A stretch of DNA of 64,000 nucleotides. Source: Toxorhynchites rutilus septentrionalis. Taxonomy: Eukaryota; Arthropoda; Insecta; Diptera; Culicidae. Every line of letters starts with the position of its first letter. Within the stretch, counting starts at the first letter, position 1. The stretch spans positions 11,967,429-12,031,428 of the forward strand of contig NC_073744.1 in NCBI RefSeq assembly GCF_029784135.1, written 5' to 3'. Below the pieces are notes generated by a model, which saw only the letters and a list, made by a program, of their open reading frames with translations, ran no database searches and was not told the origin of the DNA. A program made the position numbers and the translations under genes. Below are positions 44,325 to 54,580 of this stretch, piece after piece.

Positions 44325-44675
44325 TTTGAAAAAAGTCGTTTTTGGATAGAAGGGGAAAACATTATTCTTCGGACCATCGGTTAACCTTGAACAATCGTAA
44401 CTCAAAAACGAATAATATGCGTCTCTGATTTTAGGATATGTTATGTAAAAAAACCTCAACCTTCAAGAAAAAATATTTAAAAAAACCTTGGTTTTGATGG
44501 GTATGTTGGGAAAACCGTAAATCAAACCAATCAAAACGGAACAGTTAGGACGTTTGAATAGCAATCGACACTTTACAATGATTCAATAGCTTATCTCAGG
44601 GAAAATAACATTTTATTGATTGTGATAGATGCGTACAAATATTTTTTTTTTTAGACATAGTCCCGTGTCCAATAA
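44325..44675 (-). mobile_element. Fragments of the 29.4-kb inverted repeat and of subfamily A
   Basis: 44325-44485 matches one arm of the repeat near 29300 (GGACCATCGGTTAACC, GGATATGTTATGTAAAAAA). 44486-44675 matches the left 190 bases of subfamily A on the minus strand (CCAATCAAAACGGAACAGTT, ACATTTTATTGATTG), ending in a decayed AGACATAGTCCCGTGTC. Confidence 0.6.
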
Positions 44676-45169
44676 AAAGGGAAAAAAATGATATATCAGA
44701 CCACCCTAATAAAAAAAATATAAGAAATACGAGTACACTATTCATTTAATTGAAAAAAAAACTGCATATCACACAGTAGATCCTTAATAATACAAATACA
44801 GTGAACAACTTGTCAACTTGTTGCATTTTCAACGAATTTAAACAGAATTTTCTGTCGAATTTTCTCTAAAATCGCAGTTTTGTTGCATGAAAATGTCTCC
44901 AAAATTAATATCGTACATTTTCAGCAGCCCAAAAAACAATTGGCACGAAATCGGTCTATAATACCACAGTATGAATTCAAACGCATTAAATTAACAGAAC
45001 AGAATAAAATATGATGAAAGGGAAAAAAACGCTTCACTCAAACTCAGCAAACACACCCCATTTGAAGTATTTCCAGTATTTCCTTTAGAAGTTTTTGGTT
45101 AATTCAAATATTGCATTAATATTCCAAATTCAGCGAAATTTTTTTTTGTTGGTGGCAATATAGTTGGCA

Positions 45170-45690
45170 CGGCCTTGCAAAGGGTTTAACAATTCAAATT
45201 TTAGCTCGTCCGTCCAGAGAACCGTTTCCCAAAACTTTAGGGGCTTATCAGCATGCTCCTTAGCAAACTTAAGCCGTTTGGCTTTGTTTGACTTGTTGAT
45301 AAATTGATGCTTCTGGGCAACTTTGCTATTTAACCTCTATGCTACGAAACGGTAACAAATAGTTCGACCAGAAACTAATACCTGACGGGTTTCCTGCATC
45401 TCACGGACAGTTACCCTTTGGGTTCTTCTTGACTTTACGCATGATCTTGGTGTCTGTTCTCGCATCCGTCTTACGCTTCTTGCCTCTGCCAGGGTGATCT
45501 GAATGTTTTTAGTTACAGAACGATTTTCCAAACATCTGCCTTGCTGATACCGTACTTCCAAGCGACAGCCCATTCATTGTTTTGCTCATCACGAACCACC
45601 AATTTTCGGATACGCAAGGGAATTGCTTTTTCCTGTTTTACGTCTACGAACGTCTTTCAGGAAGGGTGCCGAATAAGAAAATAGGTTACG
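45170..45690 (-). pseudogene. Tc1-type transposase, N-terminal and central fragment
   Basis: On the minus strand, several frames give pieces of a Tc1 transposase: a helix-turn-helix region (IPLRIRKLVVRDEQ; EWAVAWKYGISKADV), VTVREMQETRQVLVSGRTIC, then INKSNKAKRLKFAKEHADKP and FWETVLWTDELKFELL. WTDE carries the first catalytic aspartate. Frameshifts and stops separate these parts, and the remaining catalytic residues are missing. It is distinct from the fragment at 2640-2952, which is a C-terminus. Confidence 0.78.
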
Positions 45691-45844
45691 CTTCCATGGA
45701 ATAAAGTGAACGTTAATAGCTATTTTTACATTCAACGAATTTTGATGATTTGCATGCATTTGTTCCGCATAATTGTGTGCTTACCTACCCGTGCCGTCAA
45801 TAAGGTTCTATCTATGCATCTGTCAGTTACAATTCATCTGGACG

Positions 45845-46140
45845 ACTCTCAAGTATTCTTCTTCTTCTTCAATGGCACTAACGTTCCTAGAGGAACTTCG
45901 CCGTCTCAACGTAGTATTACTTGCGTCATTTTTATTAGTACTTAGTTGAGATTTCTATGCCAAATAACACGCTTTTAATGCATTCTGAGTGGCAAGTTCT
46001 AGAATACGCGTGATCACAGTGCAAGTCGGAGGAAATTTCTTTGACGAAAAATTCCCCCGACCAGAACGGGAATCGAACCCGAACACCCGGCATGTTAGTT
46101 ATGACGCTAACCACTCGGCCAAGGGAGCACACTCTCAAGT
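45845..46140 (-). mobile_element. tRNA-derived SINE, copy 3
   Basis: Same family as 1929-2206, minus strand. The head at about 46060-46130 has A and B boxes; the tail (CTTCTTCTTCTTC on the + strand) is near 45858. An exact 10-bp ACTCTCAAGT flanks it at 45845-45854 and 46131-46140; coordinates include it. Confidence 0.88.
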
Positions 46141-46149
46141 CTCTCAAGT

Positions 46150-47200
46150 CTTGTGAACATCTAATAATGTTTCTATAACATAAAATACGAAACGAAACGT
46201 TAAATGTTCATATACCATTGCGAAACAAACACAGCGTTGTGAAGAGAGAAAATATTGCAATATAAGATCCTTCCGCACACTTCTTCCGTATAACAGGAAC
46301 GATTCACGATTTCTAGCACATAGTCTTGTTTCATCCAGCGCTTAGTGAACCACTTTTATTAATGGCATTCCCTCATGCATTCGTTCTGTGCATTTTAACT
46401 TTATATGACCGCGGATCAGTAACGAGTTAATCGCTCATCGAACATGCAATAATTCCTCTACGAACACTGATGAGAAAGCAATTATTGCAGTTCAAGCTCC
46501 ATTCATTTGCATCTATTACAGAGGCGAGTATATATACATCATTATAATTTTCTTATCTTCAACACCTGTTTTATTGATAATTTACGGCGAACAGATAATG
46601 ATGATTCGCATACCAATTATTGAATAGTTCAAACTAATACAGCAACCAAGCACAATCGAAATATACAACCGTAAATTAAGCGCATCTTAATCACACGCTC
46701 GGAATTTAACTGCAATGTTCGTTTTACGGACACTTTGAACAGACAAAATATTGCAATTTAAGTATGAGGGTAAAGCCAGAATTTCCAACTTCTATTAACC
46801 AGTCTTGCTCCTACCACCGAGCAGTCAATAAAAATTTTTAAAAAGTTAAAAAAAATAACAATTTCAAAAACTACATTAAAATAAAAAAATTTATTGAAAA
46901 TATTTTACTGTTACAGTATCGGCACCATAAACATCATTCACAATTTCAGGAGCCTGGCTTGCATTTTCGCCTTTATAAAAGAAAAAGTGTAAAAAGTACC
47001 AAATTTTCTCTGTGTTCACCTTCATTGTAAACACCCTGTGACTCACAACTGAATGGAACAAACGAAAAACAGCAAAAGATTTTTTTAGTGTGAAATGTCT
47101 TCTTTACAACGAGCCTAAACCTGAAATTGTAAGATCGATGTTATGCCAAACTTCGTAAATTGTCGTAAGGAAAGCGATAGCAATTTTTGTTTCTACCTAA
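46150..47200. other. Unassigned sequence
   Basis: No coding, RNA or repeat-end signal was recognised here. Confidence 0.4.
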
Positions 47201-47204
47201 TTTT

Positions 47205-48139
47205 TGACGTGGGACTACGTCTAACCGGAGTATATGGGGGGTAAAATGAAAACCTAAACACAGAACGTGCAGGAAAAAATGAAAGATTCCGAATGCTTAT
47301 AACTCGAACATTTCTTACTGGATCGGAATGATGTTTGCATCAATTGATAGGGAATATTTCTACGCTTCTATCGCAATTAATAAAATGTTATTTTTCATCA
47401 GATAAATAATTAAATAACTGTAAAATGTTAAGCGTTATATAAACGCCCTAACTGCCTCGTTTTAATTGGCCCGATTTACGGTTTCCCCAACACAGCCATC
47501 AAAACCAAGCAGTCTTGGTGAAATCGGCATTGCAACTACATGGAAGTATGGGGACTTTTGTTCTCACCGATATGTGTTCCCGAACACAGACTTCAAAACC
47601 AAGTAGCGTTGAAGAAATCGGCATTGCAAATACAAGAAAGTCGGGGGTATTTTTGTTCCGACTGAAATGTGTTTCCTAAACACAGACTTTAAATCCATGG
47701 AGCGTGGGGAAATTGGCATTGTAAATACATGTAAATCGGGAGCATTTTTGTACCGGTTGAAATGTGTTTCCCCAACACAGATTTCAGAACCAAGGTGTCT
47801 GGGGAAATCGGCATTGCAAATACATGCAACTTGGGAGCAATTTTGTTCCGATTGAAATGTGTTTGCCTAACACACACTTCAAATCCAAGCTGTCTTCATA
47901 CCTAACGTAAAAAAAATGTCATTACATTTACTTGTATCGAAGAACATAATCCATCACAATGTATGAATTGACCTTACATGTCATTATACAATCTTTTCAC
48001 TCACAAAGCAAATATATTGGAATCAATTGATTTCGGAAATTGTTTCATTCAATCTAAAATTTAATCAATACAAACAAATGATTGCTAAGCTATGGTAGCC
48101 CCACGTCAGCCTTGCGGTTATATCATAGATATAACCTAC
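47205..48139 (+). mobile_element. Hairpin-ended element, subfamily A, copy 2
   Basis: The left end is TGACGTGGGACTACGTC. The right end is CCACGTCAGCCTTGCGG and then a perfect eight-base hairpin at 48116-48136. It contains AACTCGAACATTTCTTACTG, the undisturbed form of the palindrome in copy 1, a weak GATTGG-like box, and 4.2 units of the 95-bp minisatellite. A subfamily III element begins 97 bases downstream. Confidence 0.8.
47490..47892 (+). repeat. 95-bp minisatellite inside element A
   Basis: About 4.2 units, each containing CACAGACTTCAAAACCAAG, GGGGAAATCGGCATTGCAAA, TACATG and GAAATGTGTTTCC. The same unit occurs about four times, inverted, at 55300-55690, about 1.5 times near 26200 and 1.7 times near 5215. 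Short open frames across it reflect the unit length, not a protein. Confidence 0.85.
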
Positions 48140-48754
48140 CCATTTTTCAATATTGAAATTTCATCTAGAATTTAATTGAATCAAAACCATTACAATCCAT
48201 TGAAAATTTCCGCATCATATTTTTTAAATTTCTTTTGACGTAGGACTACGTCTAACCGGAAGATATAGGGGGTGAAATGGAAATCTAGGCACTGAACAAG
48301 TAGGAAAAAATGCAAGATTTGGAACGCTTATAACTCGAGCATTTCTCAATAGATCGCAAAGGTTTTTGCATCAATTGATAGGAAATATATCTACGCATCT
48401 ATCATAACGAATAACATTTCATTTTTCTTGAGATAAATAATTGAATAATTGTGAAATATCAAGCATTGTCCAAATACACTATGTGCCCATTTTTGATTGG
48501 TCCATTTTGTGCTCCTCAAATCGTACCGACCAAAACGGGCAACCAGAGCAGCAGCGAAATAGAATGAAGCACGATTGGAAAGGAAAAAGAAAAAAATGAG
48601 GGAAACATTGGTCGCAGTCTCACACATGCGTAATTCTCGAGCCAGCCAGTCAGCTTAACAATCCCCGCTCCGCTGCCGTAACGATCATTCTCATCCAAAC
48701 CGTACACCGCATCGGTTCGCATCACAACACATCAACAAACCAACCCAAGCAGCC

Positions 48755-49213
48755 ATGTCTGGACATGGTAAAGGAGGAAAAGTGAAGGGAAAGGCAAAAT
48801 CCCGCTCGAACCGTGTTGATCTGGAGTTCCCCGCAAGGGTAGCTAGGCCGAGCGCGTTAGTACCAGTGTACCAGTCCACCTAGCCGGCGTTATATAGCTT
48901 CGGCCGCCGAAGTGATCGAGTTAGCTGGCAAAGCTGCTCGCGACGATAAGAAAACCTGCATTTGGAACAGAACACATTCGGTTCGGTGGACATCAAGACA
49001 AAAGGCAGTTGCAGCGAGTGGCGAGTGGCAAACGCAATCGCAAAACGGCATCAGGTAGCAGAAGAAAAAAGTTTGTTCTTTATACAAACTGCTTTGGTGG
49101 CAAATCCAGAACAAGGCGGCATCGAGGGCGTTCGAAATGGTTTTTTTCAAAACCACGAGTACTAAGTTTTCTAAATTGGAACCATTCCATAAAACAAGGC
49201 GCTTTTCAGGGCC
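48755..49213 (+). pseudogene. Histone H2A pseudogene, copy 1
   Basis: The start ATG at 48755, in AGCCATGTCTGG, opens MSGHGKGGKVKGKAKSRSNR, matching the H2A N-terminus (family MSGRGKGGKVKGKAKSRSNR). The reading then breaks: a deletion removes the RIHRLLR part. Another frame has KGS-stop-AERV and VPVHLAGVI (H2A KGNYAERV, APVYLAAVI). A third frame restores EVIELAGKAARDDKKTCI, the H2A alpha-3 region (VIELAGNAARDNKKTRI). The C-terminal LNKLLSGVTIAQGG part was not found. A decayed histone stem-loop closes the unit at 49198-49213, followed by AAAAAAGAGTTTA. H2A normally has about 124 residues; this copy cannot encode one. Confidence 0.88.
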
Positions 49214-49236
49214 ATTAAACCTTCCAAAAAAGAGTT
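49198..49236 (+). promoter_or_regulatory. Decayed histone 3' stem-loop and downstream element
   Basis: GGCGCTTTTCAGGGCC at 49198-49213 has one mismatched stem pair against GGCCCTTTTCAGGGCC. CCAAAAAAGAGTTTAGG follows at the usual distance. Confidence 0.7.
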
Positions 49237-49431
49237 TAGGAAATAAAGTTCAATGCTTTCTAAAACATTATCCAAAATAATAATAAAACAACAATTGATG
49301 TTTTCATAATTTGTTTGCCAGGATCTGATGAGTATGTGAATTTGGCAGTTGTTCTGAGCTTATTGATAGTTGGGGACTTTCCCGATTATTCAATTTTCAC
49401 CAATTCTTAAATTGTTTCCAGATTGAAAGTA

Positions 49432-49651
49432 CAGTAATTTACAATTAGTTCGACATTTAGCTAATTGGACTGACATGTAATGCGACTTATTTAGTTGGAC
49501 ATTTTTGTAAACATAGAGATCCAAATTATGACCCCACATTGAAAGTCGACACTGTACTACTGTCATCGCAAATGTTCAATTACAGGTTAAAATTACCTCC
49601 AATGCGACACTGAGTGGCGCTTCGGCACGTCGCATTGAATGTAATTTACTG
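49432..49651. mobile_element. Small TA-flanked MITE in tandem unit 1
   Basis: The ends CAGTAATTTACA and TGTAATTTACTG are flanked by TA (49430-49431 and 49652-49653). About 220 bases. The equivalent copy in unit 2 is at 50738-50956, so the insertion predates the tandem duplication. A related fragment is near 33465-33520. Confidence 0.78.
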
Positions 49652-49799
49652 TACAACATGTCACAAAGCTGGATGGGAAGAAATTTTCCAACTGTGAAAG
49701 CTGTGGAGAGTGGCAACAAATCGCTAAACAGGAAGGTTTAGCCGAACAAGATGTGGATATCGAGTGATAACAAAACAATAAACTCTTTAGTCTTTTTGT

Positions 49800-49815
49800 G
49801 ATCCTGAAAAGGACC
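49800..49815 (-). promoter_or_regulatory. Histone 3' stem-loop on the minus strand
   Basis: GGTCCTTTTCAGGATC read on the minus strand, followed by ACTAAAGAGTTTATTG. It points away from the H2A promoter near 49974, as expected for the partner of a divergently transcribed histone pair (H2B next to H2A in many insects). No H2B coding remains were recognised between the two. Confidence 0.72.
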
Positions 49816-49971
49816 CTTTTTAGCCTGTATGTGAATCCAACGAGCGAACAAATCGTAATGAATGTATTTTTTTGCCATCGCTCCCTTTTAACGCTCATTC
49901 GTTCGTCTCGTTGGACTCGCCCCTCTGGCTGAGTCTGCCGATTTGTCTCTATCCTGTGAGTGTGTACCGCT

Positions 49972-49986
49972 AGAGTATAAAACACG
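49972..49986 (+). promoter_or_regulatory. TATA box of the second H2A pseudogene
   Basis: AGAGTATAAAACACGCGG lies about 85 bases upstream of the H2A-like codons that begin near 50067. Confidence 0.6.
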
Positions 49987-50060
49987 CGGACCCCAAAAAA
50001 ATATCTTATTTTCTTTCAAACCGTAAACCCGTGTGGTTGTACGGCATCGGCATCGCGTAC

Positions 50061-50524
50061 TCAACAAAGGAGGAAAAGAGAAGGGAAAGGCAAAATCCCG
50101 CTCGAACCGTGGTGGTCTGCAATTTTCCGTAGGTGTATCCGCCAAATGCACCGGAAGGGTAGCTAGGCCGAGCGCGTTAGTACCTGTGTACCAGTCCACC
50201 TAGCCGGCGTTATATAGTTTCGGCCGCCGGAGTGATCGAGTTAGCTGACAAAGCTGCTCGCGACGATAAGAAAACCTGCATTCGGAACAGAACACATTCG
50301 GTTCGTAGACATCAAGACAACAGGCAGTTGCAGCGAGTGGCAAACGCAATCGCAAAACGGCATCAGGTAGCAGAAGAAAAAAGTTTGTTCTTTATACAAA
50401 CTGCTTTGGTGGCAAATCCAGAACAAGGCGGCATCGAGGGCGTTCGAAATGGTTTTTTTTAAACCACGAGTACTAAGTTTTCTAAATTGGAACCATTCCA
50501 TAAAACACGGCGCTTATCAGGGCC
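50061..50524 (+). pseudogene. Histone H2A pseudogene, copy 2
   Basis: The initiating ATG is lost. The frame gives KGGKEKGKAKSRSNRGGLQF (H2A KGGKVKGKAKSRSNRAGLQF) and SVGVSAKCTGRVA, longer in the middle than copy 1. It then shares with copy 1 the same stop codon in KGS-stop-AERV, the same frame change, and VIELADKAARDDKKTCI. The decayed stem-loop GGCGCTTATCAGGGCC is at 50509-50524 with AAAAAAGAGTTTACGG after it. Because both copies share their lesions, they arose by duplication of an already dead gene. Confidence 0.87.
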
Positions 50525-50737
50525 ATTAAACCTTTCAAAAAAGAGTTTACGGAATACAGTTCAATGCATTCTAAAATAATATCCAAAATAATAATAAAAC
50601 ACAAATTGATTTTTTTATAATTTGTTTGCCATGATGAGTATGTGAATTTGGCAGTTGTTCTGAGCTTATTGATAGTTGGGGACTTTCCTGATTATTCAAT
50701 TTTCACCAATTCTTAAATTTTTTCCAGATTGAAAGTA

Positions 50738-50956
50738 CAGTAATTTACAATTAGTTCGACATTTAGCTAATTAGACGGACATGTAATGCGACTTATTTAG
50801 TTGAAATTTTTGTAAACATAGAGATCCAAATTATGACCCCACATTGAAAGTCGAAACTGTACCACTGTCATCGGAAATGTTCAATTACAGGTTTAAATCG
50901 CCTCAAATGTGACACTGAGTGTTTCTCCGGCACGTCGCATTAAATTTAATTTACTG
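50738..50956. mobile_element. Small TA-flanked MITE in tandem unit 2
   Basis: Duplicate of the MITE 49432-49651, with the same ends and interior apart from point changes and a slightly decayed right end (TTTACTGACC). Confidence 0.75.
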
Positions 50957-51507
50957 ACCAACATGTCACAAGCTGGATGGGAAGAAATTTTCCAACTGTG
51001 AAAGCTGTGGCGAGTGGCAAACGCAAAAGCTAAACAGGAAGGTTTAACCGAACAAGATGGGGATATCGAGTGATTAAACAGTAAACTAATCCATTTTTCA
51101 GGTAGATAGGTAGGTATTCACGTAGGGGAAGAAAATAAAATAATATATAAAGCTGTCCCCTTTGTATAGTCCTACGTCACTCCGGTTATGTCCCCGACAT
51201 TACCCACCCGTCTTTTTATTTTCCTAATATCAATTATTCTATTGTATTGGTGTATACGTAAAAAACCCTTAACCTTATTACAAGCGCAATGGAAACATTG
51301 TACCAAATTAGAAAATTAATTAGCAATTTTTCTGAATCCATATAGAATTCACTACAAGAGCTAAACGTGGTTTTTCGCCATTCTCAATAGCTTGGAAATG
51401 AAAACATGGAAAAAAATTAAAGTGCTTACTGTGATGTGCCACGACATATCGCCAAATAAAATTAAAAAAGAAAATTCAAGTTTCTATGGCATTTCGCGAT
51501 TTGATTT

Positions 51508-53372
51508 TGATGTAGGACTACGTCTTTCATTTCTATACCGGGGTGTAAAATCAAAGTTTCAAAAACGAAAGCGTTACGTCGGAGACCGAGATTTTGAGGG
51601 TTAATAGCTCCTAAACAACTGAACGAAATGGTATGATAAACACTTCATTCGAAAGATAAAATGTCTACGCGTTATATACTTGTTACTTTTTGATCCAAAA
51701 ACTTGTTTCAATAGCCTTAAAATTGCTTTCAAAACAAGCTATTGAAATCACTAATCGGTATATAATCGAGCGCCGCTCGGAAATCCACTCAGTTATAATT
51801 GAACAGCGATTGGAGCATGTTGTCGCTGCTGTGGTGAAGCTAACTTCGTTTATCATGAAAGCGCTGATGAACGGTGTCACCAAGTGCCGATGGCGTTTAT
51901 GCACCCTAGGCCAGAAGGGAATCCATCAGGAGGAGAGTGATGCCACTGAAAAGGCGACCAAGAGAATATAAGCATCGAAAAACGGTTCCGCTTGAAACAC
52001 CGAAGCAGCCGCCACACACTCACATACACGCGCGAAACTCTTTTCATTTGGTTTCCATCCAGCATCGAGAAGATTCCGGAAAGATGTCATCGTTGCTGAA
52101 AAATAATCTACCAGTTCCCCTTGGAATTGAAAACTACATTCAAGCGAAAGAGTTTATTTTTAATGTTTTCTATCCATATGATACTGCGACCAAATACATT
52201 TGATTTTGTGATTTTTCAATCATATACAATTAGCAGGAAAGCTTCTGAAGAACGAAAATATCCCATCAGGATATTTTCGTATCCAATATTGGATGCACGC
52301 GCAATAGAAAATGTTTCGCATCGCGAAAATCATATAATTTTCAATCGATTATTGCTCAGTCGCTAGATGTTTCAAACTCAGAGTTCATTCGCCTCTAGTT
52401 TGCCTTCCAAATTGCAATCGTAACCCACTCCTTCTCTCGATTCAATCACGGACAAAAAGCACACTTAAGCGATATTCTGGTGGTGAACAAATTCATTATT
52501 TGTGTGGACACCGACTGGACTACATCGTTGCTGGACGAGCTGGACGAACAGGACGGCGAGGGATCGAGGGAATCATTACCTGACCTGACCTGACCTGAAA
52601 CGCATTCAGTTTGTTTCGAACTGTGAGGGAGTGCAAAAAAAGGCGATGCATCAGGAGGAGGAGAGAAGGCGACCAAGAGAGTATCAGCATCGAGACACGG
52701 TTCCGCTTGATGCATCGGAGCAGCCGCCAGACACACACATACACGCGCGGAACTCTTTTCGTTTGGTTGCCATCCAGCATCGAAAAATTCCGGAAAGATG
52801 TCATCGTTGCTGAATAATAATCTGCCAGTTCCTCTTGGGATTGAAAAATACGTTCAAGCGAAAGAGTTTATTTTAATGTTTTCTATCCATATAATACTGC
52901 GACCAAATACATTTGGTTTTGTGATTTTTCAATCGAGTGCGATCAACTTAAGATCACGTCTTTCGACAATTTATTAGAGATGCAATGAATCTTAAGAAGG
53001 AATTCTCGTTCTACGCGCACTGGCAAACGATGTTTACTCAATAATTTCTCAAACGAGAAATGGGTATTGTGAGAAAGGATGAGCGAGCGCAAAAATTATG
53101 TCGACTGATTTGATGCAACAGATATTTTGTCTATTGGAAATGGAATACTATCAATCACAATACGAGCAATGTATTATGTATTACACAATTTGTGTGATTG
53201 CTTCCTTTGTTGAATATTGTGCCTTCAACGTAACGTTCTCGTTTTCGAAGTCCCCCAAATATTCATTTATTCATTCATTCAGAATTGATTTAGATGCAAC
53301 TAAAAACAAATGATCACTAAATCAACGATAGTCCTACGTTACCCTTGCGGTTATATCACAGATATAACCCAC
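51508..53372 (+). mobile_element. Hairpin-ended element, subfamily B, copy 2
   Basis: The left end is TGATGTAGGACTACGTCTTTC. The right end is GTCCTACGTTACCCTTGCGG and then the hairpin at 53349-53369. It keeps the TATA box and initiator (51759 and 51791) and two repeats with CCAGTTCCCCTTGGAATTG or CCAGTTCCTCTTGGGATTG followed by GCGAAAGAGTTTATTTT. Element arrangement A-III-B here parallels A-B at 25911-29194. A CCTGACCTGACCTGA run lies near 52580. Confidence 0.74.
51759..51793 (+). promoter_or_regulatory. Candidate core promoter in element B, copy 2
   Basis: TATATAA at 51759-51765 and TCAGT with its A at 51791 have the same 32-base spacing as in copy 1, although neighbouring bases have changed. 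Confidence 0.58.
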
Positions 53373-53379
53373 AGTTTGT

Positions 53380-54050
53380 TTTTTTTATGCGAAATTGGAT
53401 TATTCTACGAATAGATACAATACAATACAATAGACATAATAATTGATTTCATGAAAATAAAAAAATGCAGACTGTGCAAACTAAGGAAAAATAGTACGTT
53501 CAAATCTCGAAACATTATAAAAAAAATCAAAAATATAAAAAAAAACACGTACGAACAGATTTCAAAGTACTGTGTCTCAAAACCTTATTTTTAAAATTCT
53601 AAAATTTCGAATCACCAAAAAAAATGACTTTAATTTTAAAAATGTTATTTTCTATAAAATTTTTAATATAAATTGTCTCGGTACACCATATTAGACGCAC
53701 TTTGAGTATTTTTTTTTCATATTTTCATTTTCACGCCTTTTGAGAATGGGGCAAAAATAAAAACGACATTTTTCACTATAGCTTTTATAGTAAATATGGT
53801 TATGTAAATATTCAGAAAAATTAAGTAATTTTGGCACCATATACAGAATTTTCCATAGCGCTTGTAAGAAGATTTGGGAAAACATTTTACAAACATATGA
53901 ATACAATACACTTATAGAAAAAAATTTTTTAAAAATATTAGAAAATAAAATAAAAATATTGGAAAAAAAATAAAAAAATTAAAGTGCTTGCAATTAAATA
54001 TTTTTATTGGAGATTCTGACAACATCAATGATGGCAATACCGCCCGTAGG
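53380..54050. other. AT-rich unassigned sequence
   Basis: Homopolymer-rich, with no recognisable gene or element ends. Confidence 0.4.
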
Positions 54051-54059
54051 TTTTTTTGC

Positions 54060-54570
54060 GACCCCGAAATAAGTTCCGAAATCACTGGCGTGGATTTAGA
54101 ATTGATTAAAAGACTCCGAAATATTCTTATAGAAAACAAATAACTACTACTGTATCGAAACAGCAGAACGTTACGTTGATCTGTACTCTTGATGCTAGAT
54201 GACTACTGCTATGCACAGAATTTTACTTCATGGCTATAGAATTGTTCGAACCCCAGTATTACCTATAGAAAGAATGACTCAAGAGAAGAGTAATGAAATA
54301 ACTAAATATGCCCAAGAACAATTCAGTCGTAAAAATAGTAATCATTATATAGTCAATCATCTTCTTATCTCCACATATCCAATAGTAAACACTTATATTT
54401 AAAAGGAGAAAAGTAATTGTAAAACACTTCCAGATGAAGTAATGTGTCTATTGAAGAAAACAATTGTTGAATCAGGAGAAGATGGCGATGAATTTGTTGA
54501 CAGCTATGAAGAAGAAGAAGAAGCAGAAGAAAAAGATGAAGATGATGATGATTGTTTCAATTTGTAATCT
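54060..54570 (+). pseudogene. Relic of a transposon-associated arthropod protein, C-terminal part
   Basis: Successive frames read GVDLELIKRLRNILIE, then CIETAERYVDLYS with two stop codons, MTTAMHRILLHGYRIV, LPIERMTQEKSNEITKYA, QFSRKNSNHYIVNHLLIST and, after a further stop, KTLPDEVMCLL. An acidic tail (EEEEEAEEKDEDDDD) precedes the end NL-stop. The order matches the C-terminal part of a protein that recurs in high copy in arthropod genomes and is thought to belong to a DNA transposon. I recognise the pattern (YYMP..VHK.LIHG, RKNSR) from memory and do not name the superfamily. It is broken by several stops. Confidence 0.6.
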
Positions 54571-54580
54571 AAAAAAAATG

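Larger units (their letters stand above)
48236..51207 (+). mobile_element. Hairpin-ended element, subfamily III, carrying two H2A pseudogenes
   Basis: The left end is TGACGTAGGACTACGTC. The right end is GTCCTACGTCACTCCGG, then the hairpin GGTTATGTC/GACATTACC (loop CCC) and CACCC. The interior starts with a GATTGGTCCATTTTG box near 48496, then an H2A pseudogene with leader, 3' stem-loop and a MITE. A tandem second unit offset by 1320 bases follows (48836-49770 against 50156-51075). Between the units are a minus-strand histone stem-loop and a TATA-bearing promoter. Confidence 0.78.

Noticed and set aside
47667..47877. Short proteins with repeated Met-Pro-Ile-Ser or Gly-Lys motifs
   Set aside because: They are translations of the 95-bp minisatellite on either strand.
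47490..47892. CRISPR-like array
   Set aside because: Units are 95 bases with no short-repeat and unique-spacer alternation, and the organism is a eukaryote.
54480..54555. Independent gene encoding an acidic protein
   Set aside because: The acidic codons are in line with the broken transposon-associated frame upstream and are part of a GAA/GAT-rich run.
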